From assembly GCA_963693315.1 (NCBI GenBank), contig OY856186.1, forward strand, positions 378,321,923 to 378,385,922: a stretch of 64,000 bases of DNA, in the 5' to 3' direction. Origin of the DNA: Diogma glabrata. Its lineage: Eukaryota > Arthropoda > Insecta > Diptera > Cylindrotomidae. The position numbers and the translations under genes are program-made. Position 1 is the stretch's first letter. Each line of letters begins with the position of its first letter. Under the pieces are notes generated by a model that was not told the origin of the DNA, did not search any database, and saw nothing but the letters and a program-made list of their open reading frames with translations. Shown here piece by piece: positions 47,592 through 57,457 of this stretch.

Positions 47592-49308
47592 TTAATTACA
47601 CGGTCTCAAAACACTTAAATTGCGACGTAGTACGGTTCCATCACTAAGTTCAATCCAATAAGATCTCGGGGTACTATGTTTTTCAATAATTTTGGCCCGT
47701 TCCCAGAACTTGGAGTTATGATACCAAACATCATCATTAATAGAAAATTTTGTCTCTGGTGCGGAGTTTCGATTATAAAATTTCGCATAATAATTATTTC
47801 TTACCTCAAAATTTCTTTTAAAACTAGGAAAAGAATTACTTTTAAACTGACTACTTTTTATTGGAACAATACTCCTAGTTTTTCTGTTCATTAACAATTC
47901 CGATGGAGCAACTTCGATATCTTTTAAGGGGGTGTTGCGATATTCTAAAAGCGCCACCCATAGTTCAGATTTATTCTCTTCACATTTTTTTAATAAACTC
48001 TTCGCCGTCTGAACGGCTCTTTCCGCAAAACCATTTGAGCGTGGATAACGTGGACTAGTGGTTATAACATTTATGTCAAATTCAGCCCCAAACTTCTTAA
48101 AACAATATGACCCGAAAGGCATATTATCTGCAATAATTGTACGAGGAATTCCATGACAAGAAAATAAAGTTTTCAAACATTTGATTATTTCGCTAGCAGT
48201 CTTCGTTTTTAGTGGAATAATTTCCAAAAATTTGGAGTAATAATCATCAACAACTAAATAATTTCGTTTTGCGTACTCCATGATATCCACACCTATTTTT
48301 TGAAACGGAAACTCTGGAACCTCATGTGACCACAGAGGATTTTTTATATTCCTATTTCTAAATTTTTGACATATTTCACAGCTTGAAACTAATTTTTCGA
48401 TAGAATCATTCATTCCTGGCCAAAACATTGATGCTTTTGCTCTACTTCTAGTCTTTTCTATTCCTAAATGGGGATAATGGAGTTTTCGTAGCATCTCATC
48501 TCTTAACTTAATTGGTACAATAATGCGATCATCCAAAAATATTATTCCGTCATCAATAAATAAATCATTTTTATATTGCCAAAAAAATTTTACCTCATCT
48601 TTTAAACTTTTCTTGTTAATCGGCCACCCATCTAATAAAATATTTTTCAATTCTTTTAATACAATGTCATTTTCAGTTTCCAACTGAAATTTTTTCTTTT
48701 TCTCATCACTAACATTTATGGAATGTACGACTTCATCAATGCCTTCAATTTCATTATTTTCTTCATCTAACCGGTAATATCGGGACAATACGTCAGCCAC
48801 ATGCAAATTCTTACCAGGGACAAATTTAAAGTTTAATTTATATTTAAGCAACCTTATTTTCATTCGCTGTAATCGACCGTTGGAGATTTTCTGTATGTCT
48901 TTTCCCATTATTCCTAACAGTGGCTTGTGGTCAGTTTGAATCTCAACACTTTTACCATAAATGAGCCTATGATACTTTTTACAAGCAAAAACTACGGCAA
49001 GGAACTCCTTCTCTATTTGGGCATATCTTTGCTCAGTTTCAGTCAGACTTCTAGACGCAAAAAAAACTGGTCTACTTTCCTGCATAAAACAAACACCTAA
49101 ACCATCTTTTGACGCATCTGTCTGTAATGTTATCGATTTTACCGGATCAAAAATTCTTAATATTGGTGACTGAACTATTAATTTTTTGATATCATCTAGA
49201 CATTTAGTGTGGTGCTCTAACCATATATATTCTATACATATTTTTTTTTAATAATTCCCTCAACGGGTTTGAAACACTTGCTAACTGTGGCACGAAATTT
49301 CTCACATA
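47592..49308 (-). CDS. Gypsy pol 3' part: RT thumb, RNase H and integrase
   Basis: The frame 49085-47592 (497 residues) is uninterrupted. It extends upstream without its own start, because it is part of a polyprotein: VRNFVPQLASVSNPLREL and, after a frame change near 49245, WLEHHTKCLDDIK and LQTDASKDGLGV. RNase H: TDAS, EKEFLAVVFACKKYHRLIYG and TDHKPL. Integrase: His 203/His 206 and Cys 236/Cys 239 (zinc domain), then Asp 267 (GVDIMEY), Asp 320 (IIADN) and Glu 355 (GFAERAVQ), giving the D-D-35-E spacing. A C-terminal chromodomain is not evident; the end resembles the small SH3-like fold (DDVWYHNSKFWERAKI). The enzyme would insert the cDNA into host DNA. This is the best-preserved part of the element. 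Confidence 0.9.
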
Positions 49309-50039
49309 CACAGAAAAAAAAAGAGTTTAAAAATCTTATAATATTTTATAAAAAACATATAATTAACATGGCCAATTTTCAGTCTCCCATTTTAATTTGC
49401 TAAATTTGCTAAACATGTTTTGATGAATTAAAAATGATTAAACTGCAAATTTGTTAGATTAATTAACAATTGAAATAGCTGTATGAGCCAATCCTCATTC
49501 AATTATTTAGCAAATTCTTTAGTTAAACTCAAAATATTTATTTTAGATTCATATAGAAGTTTTGATGAAACAACCACTTTTTTTAGTTAATTTAAATACA
49601 GAAGTATGGCTAGGCTACCCATAGTTTTAGGTGAAATATGAATTTTCATTGTAGTTGGTTCAGCTACTAAAAATGGATGATCTATTTTTCGAAATTATAA
49701 AAATAAAATGCTTTTTTTAAAAATTTCTTTTATTTAATATTAATTAAAATATTTTCATAAGTATATATATATAATAAATTATATAAATAAAATAAAATAC
49801 TTAAAATATAAAAATTTATGGCCCTTTAAATTCATTCAGAATACTGCTACTCCCATGTGTTAGCAACACCAACGTTATCTTGGTGTTGGAATCTTAAATA
49901 TTTTTTTAATTTTGGATGAAAATATTGACTATTTTAAGAAAACAAGGGTAGTTTTATTTAGGAGAAGTACGTCAAAGTTCAATTTAATCTGAAATTATAT
50001 TATACATACTGTTAAAAAAAGCTACTTCTTTTATGAAAA

Positions 50040-53000
50040 TTTTTTTTTTTTTTTTTTTTTATAAATTAGTTAGACATGTTTAGCACACTAAATATGAAAT
50101 ATTCATTATTTAGACTCTTTGAATATCCGAAGATACCATGTCAACTATAAAGGAATGGAAGGAATGGGGATATAGGGATAACTATACTAATTTTTTTAAA
50201 TGATAATGGACATTTTCTTTAAATGCCTGAGGAGAAAATTCATCGGGAAATACAGAGGAGGGCAATGAGTTCCATAATTTGGCCACTCTATTGAAATAGT
50301 CGTTTTGGAAGGACACAGTTCTACAACGAGGTATTTGTACAACAAATGGATGGGATAACTCGGCAGCTCTTGTTTGTCGATTATACTGCGCACACGATGG
50401 AATAATATTTTGAATTTCCTTAGAGGAGAATTCGCTAAAGTTATATTTATAGTATATTGACAATTCAGTCACATTTCTTCTGTGCTGGAGTGAATCAAGC
50501 TGGTCCGTTAGTTCGGTATTACCAATCAACCGTATTGCTTTTCTCTGTACAGAGTCTAAACAATTTATTGTTGACTGACAAGCACCTCCCCAAACATGAC
50601 AGCAGTACTCCATACATGGACGAATAAAGGACTTGAAGATTAGCAAAATTTGCTCGGGATTGAAATACTTTTTACATCGACTCAAGAATCCTAATTTTTG
50701 CATTGCAGATTTAGCGAGGTTGAACACATGTTTATTCCATTTCAGGTTATTTTGAATATCCACTCCAAGAAGTCTAACTGATTCAACCTCACGCAATTCC
50801 TCTTGGTTTATTTTAATAGGAAAATTTTTATGTCGCTCCGTTCGTGAAAGACGGCATAATTTGGTTTTGGTTGGATTAAATGAAACGAGATTACGATCAC
50901 CCCATTCCATTATACGCTCCAGATCTTTGTTGATGGAATCAATTAGCAACTCTCTATCAGTGGTAACTGCAGTATGAGATCGAAATTTAGGAGATGCATG
51001 TGATGCATGTAATGTGCTGTCATCAGCAAAACTATGGATTGGGTGCACTGTGGAAATAAGTAAGTCATTAATGTATAGAAGAAACAAGGTTGGTGAGAGT
51101 GCCGAACCTTGGGGAACCCCAGCATTGGTTGTGAAAATATTGGATGTGATACCATCTAAATTAACATGAAATTGGCGACCTGTAAGAAAACTATGAATCC
51201 ATGCTACAGTAAGATGGTCTATGCCATAAGATTTCAATTTAGCTATAAGATTTTTATGCCACACTTTATCAAATGCTTTAGAAATGTCAAGTGAAATACT
51301 GAATGTTTCACCGTGGTTTTCCAGCGATTTGTTCCAGAGATGGGGTACGTAGGCTAACAGATCACCTGTTGCATGACTTCTACGAAAACCATACTGCTTA
51401 TCATCAATAATTTGCGACATTTCCAAATAATCTATCAAATTGTAGTTAACATATTTTTCAAATATTTTAGCTAAAACCGACAGAATTGCAATTGGTCTAT
51501 AATTGTTAGGGTCTATCTTACTGCCTTTCTTTGATATGGGTTGAACGCTGGCCAGCTTCCAAGAATCGGGAAATATTCCGGTTTTATAAGATAAATAGAA
51601 AATTTTTGTTAAAATTGGAGCTAGTTGCCTAGCAAAGTTTTTAAGAATGAGGGGTGAATACCGTCTGGGCCAGCAGATTTGTTGATATTGATAGAAAGAA
51701 GCATTTTCCGTACAATATTGCAACGAAAAATAATTGGTTTCATTTTCGTTACAACTGGGGGAATGAGTGTAGGAGAATGGGGGGGTTCAACTATGTTTGA
51801 GTTTTCTGCGAAAATACGACCCAATAGATCCGCTTTCTCTTTCGAGTCGCTCACGGGAATGTCATTGAGAACTAAGGTTGGAATAGAGGATCGAGTAAAA
51901 TTGCTCTGGACTGATTTAACTGCCTGAAAGAAACTACGTGAGCCAGTTGGGTGCTCGGCGAATTTCTTTGCTTTCTTCTGGATAAACGCGTCTTTGTCCA
52001 AGTCTATTTTGAATTTAATAATATTTCTGGCTTTCTTATAGGCGCTATGGGTTTCAGGTGTTTTATTAGCGTTATACGGCTTAAATGCTTTGCGTTTATT
52101 CCTCACTGCCTCATCAACATCCCGTGTGAACCAAGGCTCAGTTTTAGGAGTGATTTCGATTTGGAATAAACCGCCGCATTCCTTCTTTTATGATTTCAGA
52201 AATTCTTATTACCGATGTGCTAGGATCTTGATCAACACAACAAATAGTTTTCCAAGGTGTTTCGTCATAAAAGTTTCTCAGTCCCTCCCAGTCAGCGCGT
52301 TTATAGTTCCGAACCCGGCGAGGATTTGCTTTAATTTGTGTCGGTGATGTAAATTGCACTATTGCTGATATTAGTAAATGGTCTGATGTTCCGAGGGGTT
52401 GTTCAACTTTTGTCTTCGTAGTATCTGGTTCGTTTGTCAAAAACAGATCCAGCAAATTATTGTTATGATGTGAATTGTCTGCGATTCTAGTGGGACACTC
52501 TATCATTTGCGTCAAACCGTGATAATCTGCGAGTATCAGTTCGGCTTGTCTTCCTACGTCGTCAGTGCGCGATGAATGCTTAAGCCATTCTTTATTATGA
52601 ATATTAAAGTCTCCAAGAATGGCCAGTCTTGCTTTGGGGTAGTCCGTGGTAATCTTGTCTAGATTAGCCGATATTTGATCGAAAAAGGGACATCCTGGGG
52701 GAGAATTTGGGGATCTATATAATCCTATTATAAACATAGTTTCATCAACACCTGAGATCTTCAGTGCTATAGAATTATGGTGCTTAGAGTTCAACTCGTA
52801 GGCCTTAATTCTCATACATGAAAGTGAATCTCGAACAAATACACAGACACCATGCTTGTTATAAAAGGAATGTTCCAATTCGTAACTAGGTATCCGGTAT
52901 TTGTCGGGATCCAACTTCGATGCATTGCCACTAACAATTGTTTCGGTAAGAAACAATATGTCAGGTTTATTTTTTTCGATGTAGTGATGAACCTCGTTTA

Positions 53001-53837
53001 GATTCGAATTGAGACCTCTTATGTTGGTGAAGTCAATGCTAAGCTGTTGGTTCACTCTGCGGCCATTTTGTTGAGACAAAGACTTACCCTTTGACATTGC
53101 AGGCATAGCTACTGAAATTCGGCCAGGCCTAAATTTCAACACTAAACAGTACAAAAGAAACTGGGTATCTCTGTCACAAAAACACGGTAGCAGATTTCAT
53201 GCAACAGTAGCACGATAAGAGAAAAGCAAAAAAAAAAAAATGGGGACACAAAATACACTAACAAAATTGACGAGCACAAATAAAGGGTTAAATTCGAAAT
53301 TCCTAACTTTTGTCAAAAAAAAACATTTCACAATCAACCAACTGACACTTTCCAACTCCCAAAATAAGTCCGAGGTGGGAGGAGCTAGATCATGTCACAA
53401 AACTTCAAATAAAAAAAAAACCCAGGCAATCCAAAAAAATCAATAACAACTAAAACAAAATTTTTGGGTTTCTATTACCAAGACAAATGCTTTAAAATAA
53501 TAAATAAATTTATTACATCAAAGTAAAAAAAGGTAAAATTTTACCTGCCTACCTCTTGGTAATAGTGAACACAAAATACCAAATAATTTTTTAATAAAGA
53601 ACAATCTCACCAATTATATAATTGTACGCGTCCGTTCTTCAACACTTTTATTTTTCATAAACATTAACACAACACTATAACACTTATTTACTTATTAGCT
53701 ACTACACCTACTAACACTTATTAACACTTATAACACTATTATTTATCTATTTTCGATTATTATGTTTTTTGTTCTTTTTATTTTAAAATTTAGGAGACGT
53801 CGACTCGTCTGACTCCGAATGATGAATAAATTATTTA
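50040..53837 (-). mobile_element. Family-A LINE copy A3, ~3.8 kb
   Basis: Minus-strand full-length copy: T run (A tail) at 50040-50060, and a 5' end near 53837 matching the ends of A1 and A2. The 5' UTR holds the GCGTACAATTATATAATTGG core (reverse complement near 53612-53632) and a minisatellite-like ACACTTAT/TAACAC stretch (53690-53745). No target duplication was identified. Confidence 0.85.
50182..53154 (-). pseudogene. Endonuclease-reverse transcriptase of LINE A3 (two frameshifts)
   Basis: The endonuclease runs 53154-52144 with DFTNIRGLNSN, LFLTET, GDFNIHNKEW and GTSDHLLIS all present, and Lys at the codon that is TAG in A1 and A2. A 2-bp loss near 52155 (GTGATTTCG against GTGATTAATCG in A1) shifts the frame into the linker (52106-51621). 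A 1-bp loss near 51655 (GGGTGAAT against GGGTGGAAT) shifts it again. The remaining RT (51723-50182) is open, with DISKAFDKVW, AGVPQGSALSPTLF, FADD (51019-51030) and FIRPCMEYCCHVWGGA. It is therefore two small indels away from an open frame, and a different kind of defect from copy A1. Confidence 0.9.
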
Positions 53838-54730
53838 CCTGCGCTATGCCAATTTTTTGACTCAAAATGGGGCATTTATTTAAAGGGATTTTTGTCATAA
53901 ACTGTATGTTCTTCCACTTCTGTAAAACTGAACTTTCCGGAACTCTGTGATTTGTTAGCAAATGTTGAAGGTTGATTACTTCTGTATTAAGTGTACCTTC
54001 TGAAAATTGTATTTAAATATTTAGTGACTCTATTTAATAACTATCTCGTTATTAATGCTCTTAGTTACCTAAATTATCTACTTTTATTTATTATTATTAC
54101 TCCTATTTAGAACTCTTATATATTTTTTATTAAATAAACTATTTTTGGTATAATTAAACTGTAATTAACTATCCCGTGATTGACTATAACCGCTTTCTTC
54201 GATTTCCCGACACTTGTATTTATTGAATTGAGAATCAAATGATTTTGATATGTATTGAATAAAACAGTTTCTTTCGACTTTATTAAAAAACATCAAATTT
54301 TATGTACGATTTTAATACTATTTCTAAAATGCATCAATTTATAATTTGCTACTTTTTGAACAGTTTTAGTTCATATTTGTATTTATATAAAAAAAATAAT
54401 AAAATAAGAAAGTATGAAATGTAGCAAAACTAAATTTCAATTTTCCAATTTGTTTCGCTGAATTCAACAATTTATTGTATGTGATTTTTGTAATTATTTT
54501 GATAATTATTGTAATAATCAATTTAACTAATTCTTTTGTTAATATTTCAACAGAATAGATAAAACATACACTTCGTTTTTAATGCAAATTTAGATAATCT
54601 TAAATATAATTATCAGCAAATCTTAATTCTGCGATATTAGAAATACTATAGAATATTTTGGGTAAAATTCTGATTTCAGAATCAGCTAATTATAATTATA
54701 TAAATATCCCAATTCATTTTTTTCTGTGTA

Positions 54731-55231
54731 ATTTACCATTCCTAATAATTTTTGTAAATCGGTCTTGTTCTTTGGTATTCCAATTTCTTCTATTGCTTTC
54801 GTTCTATCTGGATCACATTTTACTCCGTCTTCGGACAGAATATGACCAACATATTTAACTTCCGTTACACGAAATTGAAACTTTTCTTTGTTAAATTTGA
54901 TATTACGTTCCCTAGCCCGTTGTGCCACCTTTTCTAAAATTGTGTCATGTTCCTCTTTGGTTAAGGCTGCAATTAGGAGATCATCCATGTATACAAGAAG
55001 CCCATCAATGCCCGAAAAATTTAATTCGTTATATTTCTGAAATATCTCAGGGGCTATTTTAATGCCAAAAGGCATACCAAAAGGCACCTATCTGCCAATA
55101 ACCATCTTTCAGATCGAAAACAGAGAAAACATTTTTATTAGGCAATTTTGCCACTATATCTTCAAAACTCGGAATCATATAAGTTTCTTCTTTGATTGAA
55201 TTGTTCAATGCCTTTGGATCTAAACAGAGTC
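54731..55231 (-). pseudogene. Gypsy pol RT palm, damaged
   Basis: The minus strand reads LDPKALNNSIKEETY, then VFSVFDLKDGYWQI. About 25 residues are then missing, and a tandem TGCCTTTTGG duplication (reading MPFGMPFG) leads into IKIAPEIFQKYNELNF, YMDDLLIAA (catalytic YMDD, about 54985) and VGHILSEDGVKCDPDR, ending LGMVNY at the TIR-element insertion. The first catalytic Asp (FDLKDGYW) and YMDD remain, but the frame changes around 55080-55090. Confidence 0.85.
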
Positions 55232-56902
55232 TTAATTTTCCATTTTTTTTTCTACTATCACTAAGTTAGATACCCATTCACTAGCTTCATTTACTTTTTC
55301 AATTATGCCAATGTCCATTAATCTATCCAATTCCAGTTTTAACGACTTTTCAATGCTGTGAGGTATTCGCCTCGCAGGACTTATAATTGGTACATTGTTT
55401 TGTTTCAATTCTATTTTATAGTCTTCTACAAAACATCCAAGCCCTTCAAAAAGATCGCTGTTCTCTGTAATAAATTTATCCTTATCCTTCAACGTTAAAC
55501 TTTGAACCCGCTTCACCAAATCTAATTGGATGCAACCCGTTAACCCAAGAATTGGAATCGACTCAGAATTTACAATGACAAATTTTTGAGCAGAAATTAT
55601 ATTATCAACACTACAGACTACTTCAGCGATTCCTAACGTGTTTAATTTTGTACCTCCATATGCTTCTATATTTAATGCTTTTCTTTCAAATGAAACATTT
55701 TTAAGTTTATTCATAAAACAAAGAGGAAGCACATTAACATCAGCCCCCGTATCCAACTTAAAACTTATAAATTGGTCTTGAACTCGGATTTTCTCATACC
55801 ACGCACTTTCATTATTACCAATATTATTATTATTATAAATTGCATCAATATAAAAACTATTTTCATTTGCACAATGTATTTCACGTACCTTGTTTCCCTT
55901 CGAGCACACGACTGCAAAATGATTCTTTTCACCACAATTAGAACAGTCACGACCAAAAGTAGGACAATTACGCGAGGGGTGAATTCTATTACAAAATCGG
56001 CAATTAGTATTGAATGACCTTGAATTGTTTCTGTAGTTTCCGTTACCACTATTATTAAACCTAGAATAAAAATGTTTATTTAAATTTGTACTTCTATAAT
56101 TATTAGGTCTATTGTAAGTATTTAAATTATCATTTGAATTGTTAGTAGGATTATGATTATTTTGATTTAAATTAGAATTAAGTTTTTTTTTATTAGTCCC
56201 CTGTACACTTGATGTTGCTTGATGAACTACATCCACATCAACCGTTACCGTTGACTCAGATTTTCCACGAAACTCTTTCACTTGCTCTTTCACAATTTCA
56301 GCCGCTCTGCTATATTCAACCGCTTTATGGAAATCCAAATTTTCTGTTTCAATCAACTTCTTCTGCAAGGCTTTATCAGTAACACCATACACAATTCTAT
56401 CCCTCAGCATCCTGTTTTCCATAACCGTTGTTTCAAAACCACATGTTTTCACCAATTTCTTAATGTCCAGCAGGTAATTTTCAAAAGGTTCACCATTGGC
56501 TTGGTTTCTATTGTTGAAAACAAAGGTCTCGTATACTTCATTTTTCTTTGGCGTGCAATAGTCTTCGTACGCCTTTACCACTACATCAAATTTTTTCGCA
56601 TCGCCCCCCTTTACGTCAAATGAATTGAATAAATTTAACGCATCTGTCCCAATCGCGTTCAAAAATATCGCAACTTTTCTCGCTTCAGACGTTTTTTCAA
56701 TCTCAATCACTTCACCGAAAATTTCAAAATTTTGTTTGAATACTCTCCAGTTTTCAGCTAAATTCCCATCAAGACTTAGCGGCTCAACTTTTTTTACAAA
56801 ATCCATTGATGTTATACGACGAACTACAGCTATTTTGGGTGGTCTTCCACGCGGTCTTTTATCTTCAGTTTTTGTTATTATTTTTTTCTTGATAACGGAC
56901 AT
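55232..56902 (-). CDS. Gypsy gag-protease (to RT start)
   Basis: 556 codons. An AT-hook-like KRPRGRPPK occurs at residues 15-23, then a capsid-type region (LSLDGNLAENWRVFKQNFEI, PFENYLLDIKKLVKTCGFE). An Asn-rich stretch (about 242-300) precedes two zinc knuckles: C-X2-C-X3-H-X4-C at 301-313 and C-X2-C-X4-H-X4-C at 320-333. The protease motif LDTGADVNVLP is at 383-393, and the ILGLTG flap-like region lies further on. The end runs into the RT (HSIEKSLKLELDRLMDIGII, VSNLVIVEKK) and stops after a 9-A run (about 55243-55251), where RT text continues in another frame. Gag and pol appear to be a single frame apart from this indel. Start chosen at the first ATG after the leader. Confidence 0.9.
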   Translation of the reverse strand: MSVIKKKIITKTEDKRPRGRPPKIAVVRRITSMDFVKKVEPLSLDGNLAENWRVFKQNFEIFGEVIEIEKTSEARKVAIFLNAIGTDALNLFNSFDVKGGDAKKFDVVVKAYEDYCTPKKNEVYETFVFNNRNQANGEPFENYLLDIKKLVKTCGFETTVMENRMLRDRIVYGVTDKALQKKLIETENLDFHKAVEYSRAAEIVKEQVKEFRGKSESTVTVDVDVVHQATSSVQGTNKKKLNSNLNQNNHNPTNNSNDNLNTYNRPNNYRSTNLNKHFYSRFNNSGNGNYRNNSRSFNTNCRFCNRIHPSRNCPTFGRDCSNCGEKNHFAVVCSKGNKVREIHCANENSFYIDAIYNNNNIGNNESAWYEKIRVQDQFISFKLDTGADVNVLPLCFMNKLKNVSFERKALNIEAYGGTKLNTLGIAEVVCSVDNIISAQKFVIVNSESIPILGLTGCIQLDLVKRVQSLTLKDKDKFITENSDLFEGLGCFVEDYKIELKQNNVPIISPARRIPHSIEKSLKLELDRLMDIGIIEKVNEASEWVSNLVIVEKKMEN

Positions 56903-57129
56903 TTACGAATCTTATATAACATATATAACTGCATATCCGTTATATGTGTGACTTTAAAATTATTTTCACTCACCAAACATTAACTTTATAATTTACACAC
57001 AACATATGATTTATTTTGACTAACTTTACTTAAATTTAATTTTACTATTTGCTTTTAATTTAACCACTTATTTTGAAACACAAAATAACAATAACTAACA
57101 AATTAATATTTAACTTTTTCTCAGCGCCA
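56903..57129 (-). other. Gypsy leader with primer-binding-like site
   Basis: In minus sense the leader begins TGGCGCTGAG directly after the 5' LTR. TGGCGC is a common start of tRNA-primer sites in this superfamily, but the following bases do not clearly match one tRNA. Otherwise AT-rich. Confidence 0.5.
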
Positions 57130-57311
57130 TGTATTATGATGTAAATATTAAAACAAGAGTCCATTAGCTTTAACTCACAAAATGCGACTGATTTAATTAT
57201 TTTATGATATCATGTACAATATGAGAATATACTTTACTTTATATTTTATACATCTTTACATAAACAGTTATATTATTATTTTTTAATTAATGATTTCTAT
57301 TACATACTACA
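57130..57311 (-). repeat. 5' LTR (minus sense) of the gypsy element
   Basis: 182 bp, apparently identical to 46936-47117. Followed by the duplicated target GTTTC (57312-57316). Confidence 0.95.
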
Positions 57312-57457
57312 GTTTCAACCCACAGAGGTTTAAAAAAAGCGTCCATCAACACCTTAGAGCGCAAGTTGTTGTGCGACCTACGTCTTAAAATGTATTTATG
57401 TGTTGTTGTGACACAAACTGCAAACCCTATAACACAACACTTTTTATTTAAAAAAAA

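Larger units (their letters stand above)
49309..54728. mobile_element. TA-flanked TIR element inside gypsy pol, carrying LINE A3
   Basis: CACAGAAAAAA (49309) and TTTTTTCTGTG (to 54728) are inverted ends, with TA on each side. Removing the element joins LGMVNY to VRNFVPQ of the gypsy RT, which is the expected continuous text. Without the LINE (50040-53837) the element is about 1.6 kb, AT-rich and non-coding. The ends and TA target recall the 25867-29663 element, though the inner sequences differ. Confidence 0.85.
46936..57311 (-). mobile_element. Ty3/gypsy LTR retrotransposon, 10.4 kb with nested load
   Basis: Two 182-bp LTRs, the target duplication GTTTC (46931-46935 and 57312-57316), a polypurine tract beside the left LTR and a primer-binding-like TGGCGC beside the right LTR place the element on the minus strand. 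Order in minus sense: leader, gag, protease, RT, [TIR element carrying LINE A3], RNase H, integrase, PPT, LTR. There is no env-like frame. It is defective: a frameshift in a 9-A run at the start of RT, a deletion within RT, and the 5.4-kb insertion. Confidence 0.95.
46856..57457 (+). repeat. Short family-B LINE tail split by the gypsy element
   Basis: 46856-46935 reads, on the plus strand, the family-B C-terminal text RKxLLSELHxNGIV...IVSDGF. 57317-57457 continues it (NPQRFKK..., GTTGTTGTGACACA, A-rich end). Only the LTR element and its 5-bp duplication separate them. This makes the first 40 or so residues of the long minus-strand frame ending at 46970 an artefact of antisense reading. Confidence 0.85.
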
